64,000 nucleotides of DNA, taken from an uncultured Bacteroidia bacterium. GTDB taxonomy: Bacteria; Bacteroidota; Bacteroidia; Bacteroidales; UBA932. The stretch covers positions 1 through 64,000 of the forward strand of contig CADBPR010000019.1 of NCBI GenBank assembly GCA_902796555.1. Direction: 5' to 3'. A model generated the notes under the pieces. That model worked only from the letters and a program-made list of their open reading frames with translations, had not been told where the DNA came from and searched no databases. A program made the position numbers and the translations under genes. This document shows, piece by piece, positions 46,794 through 56,406 of the stretch. Every line of letters starts with the position of its first letter. Within the stretch, counting starts at the first letter, position 1.

Positions 46794-49409
46794 TTATGCC
46801 GTAGCGATTTCCACCATTTTGTCCAGGGCGTCCTGCAGGCCTTCGGGGTTCTTGCCGCCAGCCGTTGCCAGACCGGGCTGGCCACCGCCGCCGCCCTGGA
46901 TGCATTTCGCCGCCTCCCGGATGTCCTTGCCGGCGTTCTTGCCGGCGGCCACCAGGTCGGGCGAATACATCAGCACCAGGTTGGGCTTGCCCTCATGCTG
47001 GAAGGCTCCTGCAAAAACAAAGCCTGAGACTTCTTTCTGGAGCCGGAGCGCCGCCTCGCGTACCATCGCAGGGTCGGCATCCCGGGTGAATTTCGCCACC
47101 TTCAGCGATCCGACCTGTTCGGCGTGATCGGTGATGGCCTGGGCGAACTGAGCGGCCTTTTCCTTGGCAATCGCCTCGAATTCCTTCTTGTAGGTCCCGT
47201 TTTCTTCAATCATCTTCTGAATCGCGCCGGTCAGGTCGGGCACGTTGTTGAAGAAGGCGCGGGCCGCCTTGACCGTGTCGATGACGCCGGCCACCAGGGC
47301 TTCCGCCGCTTCGCCGGTCACCGCCTCAATACGGCGAACACCGGCTGCGACAGCTCCTTCGGAAACGATTTTGAAATATCCGATCTGGCCGGTCGCGGCT
47401 GCATGGGTACCGCCGCACAACTCGACGGACTGACCGAATTTCACCACGCGGACCTTGTCGCCGTATTTCTCGCCGAAGAGGGCGATGGCGCCCATGGCGT
47501 TGGCCTCTTCCATCGTGGCATCACGTTTCTCCTCGCGGACGAAGTTGCTGCGAATCAATTGGTTGACGCGCTTCTCCGTGGCGGCGATTTCTTCATCCGT
47601 CATCTTGGAGAAATGCGAGAAGTCGAAACGGAAATAGTCCGGGCCCACGAAGGAACCTTTCTGCTCCACATGCGTGCCGAGCACCTCGCGCAGCGCCTGG
47701 TCCAGCAGATGGGTCGCCGTGTGGTTGTTGGTAATCTTCAGCCGGCGTTCGGCATCTACACAGAGGGTAAAGGCCGCATTCGGGTTCTCCGGCAGGCGTT
47801 CGGCCAGGTGAATGGTCAGGTTGTTCTCCTTGACCGTGTTCAGAATCGCGATTTTCTCGCCGGCGGCGGATTCAATCCAGCCGCTGTCGCCGACCTGTCC
47901 GCCCATTTCAGCATAGAACGGCGTCCGGTCGAAAACCAGCTGGTACAGGACCTTGTTCTTCTGTTTGACGGTGCGCTGCTTCAGCAGGCGGGCACCCTCA
48001 ACTTTCTGGGTATCATAGCCTTCGAAGGCTACTTCCTCGCCGGGGAAGAACTCCGCCCAGTCGCCGAACTCATTGGAGGTGGCATTGCGGGCGCGCTCTT
48101 TCTTCTTGGCCATTTCGGCATTGAAGCCGTCCATATCGATGGTGTAGCCGTTTTCGGTGGCAATCAGTTCGGTCAGGTCCACCGGGAAACCGTAGGTATC
48201 ATAGAGAACGAAGGCGTCGGCACCGGCAATCACCTTGCTGTCCCGACTCTTGGCCATGTAGTCGTCCATCATGCGGATACCGCGGTCCAGGGTGCGCAGG
48301 AAGGCCAGTTCCTCTTCCTTGATGACGCTTTCAATCAGGTTCTGCTGGGCTTTCAGTTCGGGATAGGCCTCGCCCATATCGTCCACCAGCTGGGGCACCA
48401 GGCGGCAGAGGAAGGGCTCGGAGAAGCCGAGGAAGGTATAGCCGTAGCGGACGGCCCGGCGCAGGATGCGGCGGATGACATAGCCGGCCTTCACGTTGGA
48501 GGGCAGCTGGCCGTCAGCGATGGAGAAAGCGATGGCACGGATGTGGTCGGCAATCACGCGCATGGCGACCTCGGTCTTGGGGCTCTCGTGATAGGCCCGG
48601 CCGGAAAGCGTCTCGATGGTATGAATCATGCCGCTGAAGACATCGCTGTCATAGTTGCTGGTTTTGCCCTGCAGGACCATGCACAGGCGCTCGAAGCCCA
48701 TACCGGTATCGATATTCTTGGCCGGCAGGCTCTCCAGGTGGCCGTCAGCCTTGCGGTTGTACTGCATGAACACGAGGTTCCAGATTTCGATGACCTCGTC
48801 GTTGTCCGTATTGACCAGACTGGCACCGGGCACTTTGGCGCGCTCCTCGGGGCCGCGCAGGTCGATATGAATCTCACTGCAGGGTCCGCAGGGGCCCGTG
48901 TCGCCCATTTCCCAGAAATTGTCATGCTTGTTGCCCAGCAGGATATGGTCCGCCGGCATATGCCTGAGCCACGCCGTCCTGGCCTCTTCGTCGAGGCTTG
49001 TGCCGTCCTCGTCGCTGCCTTCGAATACGGTGGCATAGAGGAGGGATTTGTCGATACCGTACACCTCGGTCAGGAGCTCCCATGCCCAGTCGATGGCCTC
49101 GGACTTGAAATAGTCGCCGAAGCTCCAGTTGCCGAGCATTTCGAACATCGTATGGTGGCGGCCGTCATGGCCCACAGCTTCCAGGTCATTGTGTTTGCCG
49201 CTCACGCGCAGACATTTCTGACTGTCGGTGGCCCGCTTGAACTTGGGGGCCGTATTGCCCAGGAAGATATCCTTGAACTGGTTCATACCGGCGTTGGTAA
49301 ACATCAAGGTCGGGTCGTTCTTGATAACCATGGGGGCGGAGGGAACGATGGTGTGTCCCTTGCTGGCGAAGAAGTCCAGGTACTTCTGTCTGATTTCTTT
49401 AGCTGTCAT
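46794..49409 (-). CDS. alaS: Alanyl-tRNA synthetase
   Basis: Charges tRNA-Ala and edits mischarged serine and glycine. The 871-residue protein contains the class II core (motif region [20 protein letters not shown]), editing-site histidines [11 protein letters not shown], zinc-site [10 protein letters not shown], and a C-terminal DHHA1-like [16 protein letters not shown]. The start [19 protein letters not shown] is canonical. It heads a likely transcript with the permease-formyltransferase and thiamine pyrophosphokinase genes. Confidence 0.97.
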   Translation of the reverse strand: MTAKEIRQKYLDFFASKGHTIVPSAPMVIKNDPTLMFTNAGMNQFKDIFLGNTAPKFKRATDSQKCLRVSGKHNDLEAVGHDGRHHTMFEMLGNWSFGDYFKSEAIDWAWELLTEVYGIDKSLLYATVFEGSDEDGTSLDEEARTAWLRHMPADHILLGNKHDNFWEMGDTGPCGPCSEIHIDLRGPEERAKVPGASLVNTDNDEVIEIWNLVFMQYNRKADGHLESLPAKNIDTGMGFERLCMVLQGKTSNYDSDVFSGMIHTIETLSGRAYHESPKTEVAMRVIADHIRAIAFSIADGQLPSNVKAGYVIRRILRRAVRYGYTFLGFSEPFLCRLVPQLVDDMGEAYPELKAQQNLIESVIKEEELAFLRTLDRGIRMMDDYMAKSRDSKVIAGADAFVLYDTYGFPVDLTELIATENGYTIDMDGFNAEMAKKKERARNATSNEFGDWAEFFPGEEVAFEGYDTQKVEGARLLKQRTVKQKNKVLYQLVFDRTPFYAEMGGQVGDSGWIESAAGEKIAILNTVKENNLTIHLAERLPENPNAAFTLCVDAERRLKITNNHTATHLLDQALREVLGTHVEQKGSFVGPDYFRFDFSHFSKMTDEEIAATEKRVNQLIRSNFVREEKRDATMEEANAMGAIALFGEKYGDKVRVVKFGQSVELCGGTHAAATGQIGYFKIVSEGAVAAGVRRIEAVTGEAAEALVAGVIDTVKAARAFFNNVPDLTGAIQKMIEENGTYKKEFEAIAKEKAAQFAQAITDHAEQVGSLKVAKFTRDADPAMVREAALRLQKEVSGFVFAGAFQHEGKPNLVLMYSPDLVAAGKNAGKDIREAAKCIQGGGGGQPGLATAGGKNPEGLQDALDKMVEIATA

Positions 49410-49492
49410 ATATTTTTATTCGTTGTATGCGTTTTTCCGGGACCGGCCGCCGGCGTTGCCGCGCGGCTTTCAGGCACATTCCCAAAATCCTG

Positions 49493-49523
49493 CAAATTTA
49501 CGCATCTTTGCACGAATTTCCAA
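49493..49523 (-). promoter_or_regulatory. Promoter of alaS
   Basis: Minus-strand TAAATTTG (49500-49493) with TTG (49523-49521) 20 bp upstream. This fits the Bacteroidota consensus apart from the first T of the -33 box. It predicts a leader of about 75 bases that is GC-rich. Confidence 0.6.
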
Positions 49524-49632
49524 TACTTCCCCGCCGCAAGCCCCGGCCGAAACGGCAGAATGACAGCACACCTGCCCGCTGAGTCATGTTCAAAATAAGC
49601 AGGTGTCGGATGGATGAGTGACAAGCCGGGTT

Positions 49633-50049
49633 TTACTTTTGTAACATTCCGATGATTTCGAACTGCGTTGCGACGCTGTTGACCAGCCGTTCCATGAGAA
49701 TCGGCTTGGAGATAAAATCATTGGCGCCGTACTGGAACCCCCGAACGATGTCGTCGTTGGAATTGAGCGCCGAAAGAATCACGACGCGGATGTCCGCCGT
49801 CTCCGGGTTCTCCCGGATCCGCCGCAGCACCTCGAAACCGTCCACCTGGGGCATCATCAAATCGAGCAGGACCAGATGGGGCTTCTCTTCCGCGATGGCT
49901 TCAAGCGCCTGGGCACCGCCCGCGGCCGTACGGAGGCGGAAATTGAACATCTTGAGCATTTTCTGCACAAGCAGCAGGTTGATGGGCACATCGTCCACTA
50001 CCAGCACGTTATATGTAGAAAGGTCCTTTTGAGGAAGCTGAATCGACAT
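49633..50049 (-). CDS. Stand-alone response-regulator receiver domain
   Basis: A 138-residue protein that is only a CheY-like receiver: VLVVDDVPINLLLVQ, phosphoacceptor Asp in LVLLDLMMPQVDGFEVL, and FISKPI with the conserved lysine. There is no output domain. It starts MSIQLPQKD; a GTG six bases upstream overlaps the stop of the AraC gene and is possible. It is the last gene of the leftward pilus-regulator operon. No partner kinase is encoded nearby. Confidence 0.9.
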   Translation of the reverse strand: MSIQLPQKDLSTYNVLVVDDVPINLLLVQKMLKMFNFRLRTAAGGAQALEAIAEEKPHLVLLDLMMPQVDGFEVLRRIRENPETADIRVVILSALNSNDDIVRGFQYGANDFISKPILMERLVNSVATQFEIIGMLQK

Positions 50050-50054
50050 GGGCA

Positions 50055-51407
50055 CTACGCTTGTTTATCAATTGACGGGCTTTGGGACGCAATCCAGACC
50101 TTGGGCGTCACGCCGGTGACCTTCTTGAAGATGATATTGAAGGTGGAAGCGCTGACAAAGCCGCAGGCCTTTGCAATCTCGTCCTGACGGGCGTCCCGGT
50201 GATGGAGAATATACTCCTCGGCATAATCGATGCGCAGTGTATTCAGCAGTTCCGGAAAGCCCAGATTATAGGTGTTATTGACCATTTTGGAGACATAGGT
50301 CTTGTTGGTATTGAGCGCATCGGCCACATCGGCCAGCGTGAGACCCGGCTGCAGGAATTTGCGGTCACGGAACATCAGCTGCTGGAAGCGCGACAGCAGT
50401 CCGCCGTCGTCCCATGCATTGGCCACGGCAGCGAAAATATCGGCGGCCAGATGCTTCTCCAATATGACATCTCCACGGGACACCGCTTCCACGTCGAGAC
50501 TCTCCCCTATCTTGCCCTGGATGCGTTTCAGTGCCTCCGTTTCGGCATCTTCGACCAAATCGGAAATCATCTCCTCCACGACCTCGGACTTGTCCTGATC
50601 TCCGAAATTATAGCGCCAGGAAATCCGCATGTCACGGATGGAAACCTCCGCCTTGGATGCAAACATGGACGTATAGCTGATTGCAAAAATAGCAATCACC
50701 AGCAAAAGGGACAGGGCGAAAGAAATCCAGACATGCTGGTCCAGAAAGTCCTTGTACAGCAATGCTTTCAGCGGGAAAACAAAGAACAGCAGCAGGATAA
50801 AGAAACTCTGGAGTTCTATCAGCCTGATTTTTTGGCCGCGGAAGAAGCCAAGGACGTTCCGGGGGTGGAAATGCTGCCGGACAAACGTACGGATATAAGC
50901 CCCGAGCAACAGGAGCACCTCCACGAGCAGGACCAGCCGGAAGGCCACCACGACCCAGTAGTAATAGGTGCGGAAAACACCCCCCTGATACTCCTGCACG
51001 ATGCCGTTCCCTTCCGTATACAGCCGCCGCAGGAACGCTTCTATCTGAACGTCGCCGGCGATATGCGTCAGCAGTATACCGCCCGTGAACAAGGTCACAG
51101 GCACCAGAATCCAGATATAATGAATTACTTTCGGCAGCTCATGGCGCCGCAGGGCCCGCATGTACATCCAGACCAGCGGCATCAGACAGGGGGCGGTAAA
51201 CTGCGACAGCAAGGCCATCTTGCGGAGAATGCTGTAAGGCGTCCCCGGGGCGTCATAGAAGGCGTCTGTAAGCAGAAAAAGGCCTGTGGCAAGCAGCAGA
51301 CCCAGGAACAGCCGGAACGTGTGCGTTCTGGATGCCATCATCGCAGTGATTGCCATCCAGAAGAAACACGCCGCCACCGGCAGGAACAATATGATGGACC
51401 CGGTCAT
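50055..51407 (-). CDS. Multi-pass membrane AraC-family regulator
   Basis: A 450-residue protein: about seven hydrophobic segments over residues 1-245, a soluble connector (about 250-345) and a C-terminal AraC DNA-binding domain (TLADVADALNTNKTYVSKMV and DEIAKACGFVSASTFNIIFK). It thus links a 7TM-like sensor to DNA binding. It overlaps the upstream fimbrillin-like gene by one base (TGATG) and the receiver gene starts at or just after its stop. Being divergent from the pilus operon, it is a good candidate for its regulator. Confidence 0.88.
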   Translation of the reverse strand: MTGSIILFLPVAACFFWMAITAMMASRTHTFRLFLGLLLATGLFLLTDAFYDAPGTPYSILRKMALLSQFTAPCLMPLVWMYMRALRRHELPKVIHYIWILVPVTLFTGGILLTHIAGDVQIEAFLRRLYTEGNGIVQEYQGGVFRTYYYWVVVAFRLVLLVEVLLLLGAYIRTFVRQHFHPRNVLGFFRGQKIRLIELQSFFILLLFFVFPLKALLYKDFLDQHVWISFALSLLLVIAIFAISYTSMFASKAEVSIRDMRISWRYNFGDQDKSEVVEEMISDLVEDAETEALKRIQGKIGESLDVEAVSRGDVILEKHLAADIFAAVANAWDDGGLLSRFQQLMFRDRKFLQPGLTLADVADALNTNKTYVSKMVNNTYNLGFPELLNTLRIDYAEEYILHHRDARQDEIAKACGFVSASTFNIIFKKVTGVTPKVWIASQSPSIDKQA

Positions 51408-52498
51408 CAGAAGTCGTCGTTATTCTCGTATATTTTGGTTTCCCAGTCGCCGACAGCCGGCGCAAACGTAATTTCCCGGTATACCGAACTCAAATCGATG
51501 CCGATATGGAAGGTATACTGCTTGCCATAGGCAAAGACATTGTCCGGCAAGAGGCCATACAGCATATAGCGAGCGACCTGTTCTTTGAGCGGCTCATAAT
51601 AAAAACCGTTGTGGGTAAAACCGTCGACATCATAGATGACTTCAACGCACTGTTTTCCGATTTCAATCTCATCCGGAATGGAATAATAGCGGTGGCTGTC
51701 CCGCAAACGGTCTTCCAGGGTCTCGTATCCGACAAACTTTTCATTCTCCATCCCCACGCCTACCTTGGCATCGCCCTCAAAAACCACGATTTTCCGATAA
51801 TAGCCCTGCTTGTGCCAAAGTCCCCGGCCCTGCTGGAGATTGTTGACGAATACGCCGGCCTGCGCAACATTGGTTGCCGTCAGTTTTCGCAGATGGACCA
51901 GCCCCTGCAACTCTTCCGCAGGTGTGACATCGCAGATTTTGAAGCCGATATCATTTGTAATATGCTGAAATTCAAGGGGAATCATGTTAAGCTGATCAAC
52001 GGCACGCTCGACCGTTTTGGAGACCAGCGGGCCGGCCTCCGTCTCACTCGCGGTAAAAGGAATGGAATAGTCGGCATATTCCTCACCGTAGGCAACATTG
52101 TCTACATAAGGATAGTAGGCACTCAGTGTAATCGCACTGGGAAGGTCCCACAAGGCATTGTCAAAATAACCCGTATAACCGTTACCGCCGGAAGAAACGG
52201 AAGCGTTGTCCAGCAGAAGGGTGCCGGAATTCATATCGATGCCAATCAGGCCGAAAGGAATATCCTTATCCATCGTCGCCAACTTATCCCCCGCCGTCAC
52301 GTCCGCTTTGGTCGCAATCCGGCTGTCGTCATGGGTGATATCCTCACCATCACGGGTCACCTTGATATCGAAGTCTATCTTCTTGCGGGTATCGGCCGTC
52401 TGCCGCTGCGGCGCAGGCATATCGCCCAACTGGTTGCAGGAAATGCCCGACAGCATTGCGGTCAGGAGAACCAGGGAAAGGAGAACCGTGTTTTTCAT
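51407..52498 (-). CDS. Fimbrillin-like lipoprotein
   Basis: A 363-residue predicted lipoprotein with lipobox LSGISC (Cys21). Its mature part resembles the fimbrillins at 55316-63558: RIATKADVTAG (Lys64) matches the TKA site, ITLSAYYPYVD matches the YWPK-xxF-x-YxPY region, and the end ITFAPAVGDWET matches the ITFDPAVADWEN motif of the fimbrillins. It is divergent from the main pilus operon, has a perfect promoter and is followed by the membrane AraC gene. It may be a minor pilin, or the sensor-side partner of that regulator. Confidence 0.8.
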   Translation of the reverse strand: MKNTVLLSLVLLTAMLSGISCNQLGDMPAPQRQTADTRKKIDFDIKVTRDGEDITHDDSRIATKADVTAGDKLATMDKDIPFGLIGIDMNSGTLLLDNASVSSGGNGYTGYFDNALWDLPSAITLSAYYPYVDNVAYGEEYADYSIPFTASETEAGPLVSKTVERAVDQLNMIPLEFQHITNDIGFKICDVTPAEELQGLVHLRKLTATNVAQAGVFVNNLQQGRGLWHKQGYYRKIVVFEGDAKVGVGMENEKFVGYETLEDRLRDSHRYYSIPDEIEIGKQCVEVIYDVDGFTHNGFYYEPLKEQVARYMLYGLLPDNVFAYGKQYTFHIGIDLSSVYREITFAPAVGDWETKIYENNDDF

Positions 52499-52568
52499 AC
52501 CTATTATATTTTAAGCACTGCAGCCCTGCAGCCGGGGGAATTCAAATCTTTCCATCACATTCCGGGGG

Positions 52569-52599
52569 CAAAGATAGTGAAAAAATTTTTAAAAACAAA
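52569..52599 (-). promoter_or_regulatory. Promoter of the leftward fimbrillin-AraC-receiver operon
   Basis: Minus strand: TTTG (52599-52596), 19-bp spacer, TATCTTTG (52576-52569). All positions match the Bacteroides consensus. The gene start is 70 bp downstream. Confidence 0.78.
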
Positions 52600-52836
52600 T
52601 ATTTCTTTAAAAAACATCAAAAAATTTTTAATTCTTGAAAACTGCGCATTTTGGACGCGAGTATAGCCCTCACAGGCCTATAGTAGGGCAATTCCGCACT
52701 TATTCAGCAAAAATATGCCGCAGGACTAGACCTGCCCCTCCCCGTTAGTGATATCTTGTTGACGTTTTTAAAATCGTAAAAATTTTTTAAAAAATTCACG
52801 AATCAAAAATTCTTTTTAAAAATAATTCGAAAAAGT

Positions 52837-52868
52837 TTTGGAAATTAAATTTTAATGCATTATCTTTG
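52837..52868 (+). promoter_or_regulatory. Promoter of the rightward pilus operon
   Basis: TTTG (52837-52840), 20-bp spacer, TATCTTTG (52861-52868), a full consensus match. The first ATG is 55 bp after the -7 box, leaving a leader that contains a hairpin. Confidence 0.8.
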
Positions 52869-52888
52869 CAACCAGAAAACGAACAATA

Positions 52889-52910
52889 GGCCCCTGAGGA
52901 CGCTCAGGCC
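52889..52910 (+). promoter_or_regulatory. 5' leader hairpin of the pilus operon
   Basis: GGCC-CCTGAG-GACG-CTCAGG-CC forms a perfect 6-bp stem (CCTGAG/CTCAGG) that can extend with the outer GG/CC pair. It is followed by an A-rich tail (AAGAAACGACAA) to the ATG. This resembles the hairpin-plus-A-rich-tail layout before several fimbrillin genes. Confidence 0.6.
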
Positions 52911-52922
52911 AAGAAACGACAA

Positions 52923-54254
52923 ATGAACAAAACACACAAAAACACAGGACTCATGGCGACAATCCGAAGGATTGCCATGATTTGCGTCGTTTTTGTGTGC
53001 GCTTTTTTTTCTTCGTACGCGCAGGAGCGTGAGTTGCGTATTTATTATCCCTTCGACAATGCGACAGTGCGGGCCGACTATCTGGGAAATGACCGCACCT
53101 TCCAGCAGCTGGACAGCCTCGTTGCCGCCGGTGCCTTGAACGGCCGGGACAGCATCGAAGTCGTGTCCTACTCCTCCCCCGAAGGCAATTACGCATACAA
53201 CCTGGCCCTTTCCCGTCGCCGTGCGGAAGCTTTCCGCAAGTACCTGACTGCGACCTACCCGCAGCTGGATGGCCGCATCACCATCAATCCCGGTGCAGAA
53301 TCCTGGGACGATTTGCGGGCGGCAATCATGAATGATGTCCGGATGGACGAAACGGTCCGCGAAACAATGCTGAACATCGTCGACTCCCCTGCAGCGCCGG
53401 ACGTCAAAGAGGCCCGTCTACGGACCGTCCCGCAGTACAAACAGTTCTATGCCTCGTATTTCAAGAGATTCCGCTACGCTTTCATTCGGGTGAAAGAGGC
53501 GGAGGCATCCCTGCAGACGGAAACCCTTCCGGCCGAGCCGGATACCATCAAGGTGCATCCTGGAGACACGCTCAGCATCCCCGGGCATGTCATCATCGGT
53601 GTTCCCGACACCGTGCAGACCGTCCGGACGGACACGGTCACCATTGTCCGCACCGACACGGTCTATATTACCAAGACCCCGGTCATTTACCGCCCGAAGA
53701 CCACCGTGGTGGCCCTGAAGACCAATTTGCTGTACGACGCCGTCACCGCCCTCAACTTCGAAGTGGAAGTACCGATTGCCAACCGCTTCTCCATCATGGC
53801 GGAAGATGTGTTCCCCTGGTGGGAAACCGGCAACAAATACTGCTTCCAGATGTGGGAAATGGGCATCGAAGGCCGTGTGTGGCTGAAGCCCTGGGACCCG
53901 AAAGGCACCGAAAAGCTCCGGGGCTGGTTCGGCGGTCTGTACGGCATGTCCTCTAAATACGATTTCCAGTACGACCGTTCCCTGAACTATCAGGGCGAGT
54001 ATTGGTCTGCCGGCCTTACCGCCGGTTATGCCATGCCCATCGGCCGGAAGAAAAGGGTCAACCTCGAATTCAGCCTGTCACTGGGCTACCTGCAGTCCGA
54101 TTACCGGCACTACCAGCCGACCGGCGACTACGACAAGCTGATCCGCGACAAATACAATATCGGCAAGGTTTCCTATTTCGGCCCGACCAAGGCCAAAGTC
54201 AGCCTCGTCGTTCCCATCAACATACCCGGAAAGAAGGAGGTGCGCTATGAGTAA
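52923..54254 (+). CDS. OmpA-like/DUF3575 pilus-locus protein
   Basis: A 443-residue exported protein, first gene of the rightward pilus operon. After the signal peptide (ends SSYAQ) there is one OmpA-like module (about 35-200, with LALSRRRAEAFRKYLTATYP), a spacer made of repeated Val/Asp/Thr elements (TVRTDTVTIVRTDTVYITK) and a DUF3575 beta-barrel-like domain (about 262-440; KTNLLYDAVTALNFEVEVPI). Proteins of this build commonly precede DUF5119 and fimbrillin genes in Bacteroides. It probably sits in the outer membrane and binds peptidoglycan or the pilus base. A longer relative is at 26255-28138. It overlaps the next start by eight bases. Confidence 0.88.
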   Translation: MNKTHKNTGLMATIRRIAMICVVFVCAFFSSYAQERELRIYYPFDNATVRADYLGNDRTFQQLDSLVAAGALNGRDSIEVVSYSSPEGNYAYNLALSRRRAEAFRKYLTATYPQLDGRITINPGAESWDDLRAAIMNDVRMDETVRETMLNIVDSPAAPDVKEARLRTVPQYKQFYASYFKRFRYAFIRVKEAEASLQTETLPAEPDTIKVHPGDTLSIPGHVIIGVPDTVQTVRTDTVTIVRTDTVYITKTPVIYRPKTTVVALKTNLLYDAVTALNFEVEVPIANRFSIMAEDVFPWWETGNKYCFQMWEMGIEGRVWLKPWDPKGTEKLRGWFGGLYGMSSKYDFQYDRSLNYQGEYWSAGLTAGYAMPIGRKKRVNLEFSLSLGYLQSDYRHYQPTGDYDKLIRDKYNIGKVSYFGPTKAKVSLVVPINIPGKKEVRYE

Positions 54255-55296
54255 GTTCCTGCGCCATATCTTCCTGCCCGTGTTGATGCTGCTTGCCGCC
54301 GCCTCCTGCCACCGCCGTCCGTTGTACGACGCGGAGGAACTGGTGAAGATTCAGGTGAAGGTGAACATTGAAGCCATCGCCAATGTGACGTCGGATATTT
54401 ACAACGACCGGATACCGGTCCCGGACCTGTCGACCGATATGATGCGCGTCATGGTCTACGAGCCCGGCACGAAACGGCTTCTGTCCCAGAGTTTTATCTC
54501 CAACAAGACCTATTCGCCCGAAGGCAACCAGATTTTGAGCGGCAACCTCAATATCTCCTTCGGCAACTACGATTTTGTGGTGTACAATTTTGATACGCCG
54601 ACCACCCAGGTAAAGGAAGAAACCAGCGAAAACACCATCATCGCCTATACGGACGAGATTTCGCAGAGCCTTCGCACCAAGTATTTGGGGACCAAGGCGG
54701 ACGAATACGACGACATCAGCATCAATTATGAACCGGACCACCTGACGGTCGCCCGGGAAAAAGATGTCTACGTCGCTCCGCATGACACGGTTGTGGTCAT
54801 CAATACGACCGCCCGCACGATTGTGGACACGTATTATATCCAGATTCACGTGGAAGGCATGCAGCACGCCTCCAGCGCCACTGCTGTGATTTCCGGTCTG
54901 TCCCCGTCCAACCGTTTCGGCCTGAATGAACGGACGGTCGACCCTTCAGCAGCCGTCTGCTTTGACCTGCACAAGAGCACCGACCCGAACCTTCCCGGCG
55001 CGAACAAGGATGTGCTGTGCGCCGTGTTCAATACCTTCGGCAAGATTCAGGATATTTCCAGCAACCTGCATGTTACTTTCAATGTGGTGGACACCGCCGG
55101 CAACCTGCAGCAGAAAGATATCAACCTGGATACCGTATTCAACAGCGAAGAAGCTATCGAGCGGCACTGGCTGCTCATCGACGAAACCTGGGTGATTGAT
55201 GACCCGACCGGGCCTGTGACACCGCCTGCCTCCAACGGCGGTTTCCAGCCCAAGGTGGATGACTGGGTAGAAGAACAGGGAGAGATTTCCCTGTAA
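54247..55296 (+). CDS. DUF5119/Mfa2-like pilus-associated lipoprotein
   Basis: A 349-residue predicted lipoprotein: signal peptide with lipobox LAAASC (Cys21) followed by the characteristic CHRRPLYD start of DUF5119 proteins. Two beta-rich domains follow (VMVYEPGTKRLLSQSFISNK; VVINTTARTIVDTYYIQIHV). Such proteins resemble FimB/Mfa2 anchors that fix the pilus base to the outer membrane. It overlaps the DUF3575 gene and is 19 bp before the first fimbrillin gene, in keeping with an anchor made in low amounts. Confidence 0.82.
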   Translation: MSKFLRHIFLPVLMLLAAASCHRRPLYDAEELVKIQVKVNIEAIANVTSDIYNDRIPVPDLSTDMMRVMVYEPGTKRLLSQSFISNKTYSPEGNQILSGNLNISFGNYDFVVYNFDTPTTQVKEETSENTIIAYTDEISQSLRTKYLGTKADEYDDISINYEPDHLTVAREKDVYVAPHDTVVVINTTARTIVDTYYIQIHVEGMQHASSATAVISGLSPSNRFGLNERTVDPSAAVCFDLHKSTDPNLPGANKDVLCAVFNTFGKIQDISSNLHVTFNVVDTAGNLQQKDINLDTVFNSEEAIERHWLLIDETWVIDDPTGPVTPPASNGGFQPKVDDWVEEQGEISL

Positions 55297-55315
55297 AAAA
55301 GAATAAAAAAAGACA

Positions 55316-56380
55316 ATGAAGAATTGGTCCTACATACTGTTAGCAGCCGTCCTGGCATTCCTTAGCGGGTGTGCCAAGGTGGAGACTGCGCCTGCCCCGG
55401 CAGCGCAGGTCTCTTTCTCGGTCGGCAGCTACAGCGCCAGGACCAAAGTCTCTTCTCTGGGCGACGAAGGCATCGCTTCCTTCCGTTCCCGCGGCTTCCT
55501 GCACGCAACGGGCGTGGATGAAACCCAGGATTTCTTCGGCGCCGAAGGCGAGACGATTACCTACCAGGCTCCGGAGTGGCTCCCCAGCCACCCGTACTAC
55601 TGGCCGAAAGATGACGCCAGCTATGTCAACTTCGTCAGCTGGTACGACCCCGCCGGGAATCCGACAAGCCTGAGCGAAACGTCCCTGAAATGGACGGAAC
55701 GGGCCATCGCCCCTACCGACAATATCATGTATGCCGACGAGGCCTGGCGTTTCAACGGCAACAAGCAGGTGTATACCGCTGTGAGCGGTGTTTCCGAGGG
55801 CGTCCCGACCCTCTTCCACCATGCGCTGGCCCGGCTGAACTTCACGGCCATCGCCAAGCAGCTGTCCGCAACGGACGGTACGACCTGGGAGGTCCAGGTG
55901 GACGCTATCACCGTGAACGGCGCCTTCGGCACCGGTACCCTCACCCTAACCAATTCCGATCCGGGTACCGCCGAGACGACAAAGGCCTGGACAACAACAG
56001 GTTGGACCGCTAAGGCCGGCAGTCAGGTGACCATCCAGGCAACCGGCGGTCCTTGGACGCTGACCAGTCGGGAAGCCGGTCAGGACCCGGTCGCTCTCAT
56101 CAGCAATTACACCGTTCTGCCGCAGACGGTTACGGACAATATCGCGCTGACAATCGCGTATTCGGTCACCACCCGGTACTCGGCCAGCGAATACATCAAA
56201 GAGAGCACGTCAGCGACTGTGAAGCTGAACAGCTTTGTCAGCACGATTGATGCCTGGGAAATGAACAAAATTATTACGTATAACATTGTAATCGACCCGG
56301 CCACCGACACCATCAAGTTCGATCCCGAAATGCGGAATTGGGAAGATATTTCGAGTGTCCCTGACCTTGTGATTGAATAA
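55316..56380 (+). CDS. Fimbrillin-family pilin lipoprotein, copy 1
   Basis: A 354-residue precursor. Lipobox LAFLSGC (Cys19), putative protease maturation site SARTK|V (Lys44), WLPSHPYYWPKDDASYVNFV region, GVPTLFHHALARLNF and terminal IKFDPEMRNWEDIS. These fit type V pilins that assemble by donor-strand exchange after proteolysis. It is the only copy with DPEM rather than DPAV near the end, and the only one with Val after the TK site, which suggests a divergent member. It follows the anchor gene closely with a short A-rich gap. Confidence 0.85.
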   Translation: MKNWSYILLAAVLAFLSGCAKVETAPAPAAQVSFSVGSYSARTKVSSLGDEGIASFRSRGFLHATGVDETQDFFGAEGETITYQAPEWLPSHPYYWPKDDASYVNFVSWYDPAGNPTSLSETSLKWTERAIAPTDNIMYADEAWRFNGNKQVYTAVSGVSEGVPTLFHHALARLNFTAIAKQLSATDGTTWEVQVDAITVNGAFGTGTLTLTNSDPGTAETTKAWTTTGWTAKAGSQVTIQATGGPWTLTSREAGQDPVALISNYTVLPQTVTDNIALTIAYSVTTRYSASEYIKESTSATVKLNSFVSTIDAWEMNKIITYNIVIDPATDTIKFDPEMRNWEDISSVPDLVIE

Positions 56381-56406
56381 TAGAAACAATTAATTATAAA
56401 CGCTTT

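Larger units (their letters stand above)
52499..52922. other. AT-rich 424-bp divergent control region of the pilus locus
   Basis: No gene. It holds two complete divergent promoters at its two ends, long A/T tracts (for example AAAAATTTTTTAAAAAATT at 52779-52797 inside an imperfect palindrome, CGTAAA...TTCACG), and a short inverted repeat GCCCT/AGGGC (52666-52689). Its base composition is strikingly lower in G+C than the flanking genes, which suits binding of a nucleoid or AraC-type protein. Confidence 0.75.

Noticed and set aside
47124..49598. Long plus-strand open frame (824 codons) opposite alaS
   Set aside because: alaS motifs are complete on the minus strand; the antisense translation is low-information.
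52666..52689. Inverted repeat GCCCT/AGGGC as an invertible promoter switch
   Set aside because: Only five bases per arm, the enclosed segment contains no promoter, and no recombinase gene is in the window. The two promoters lie outside it.
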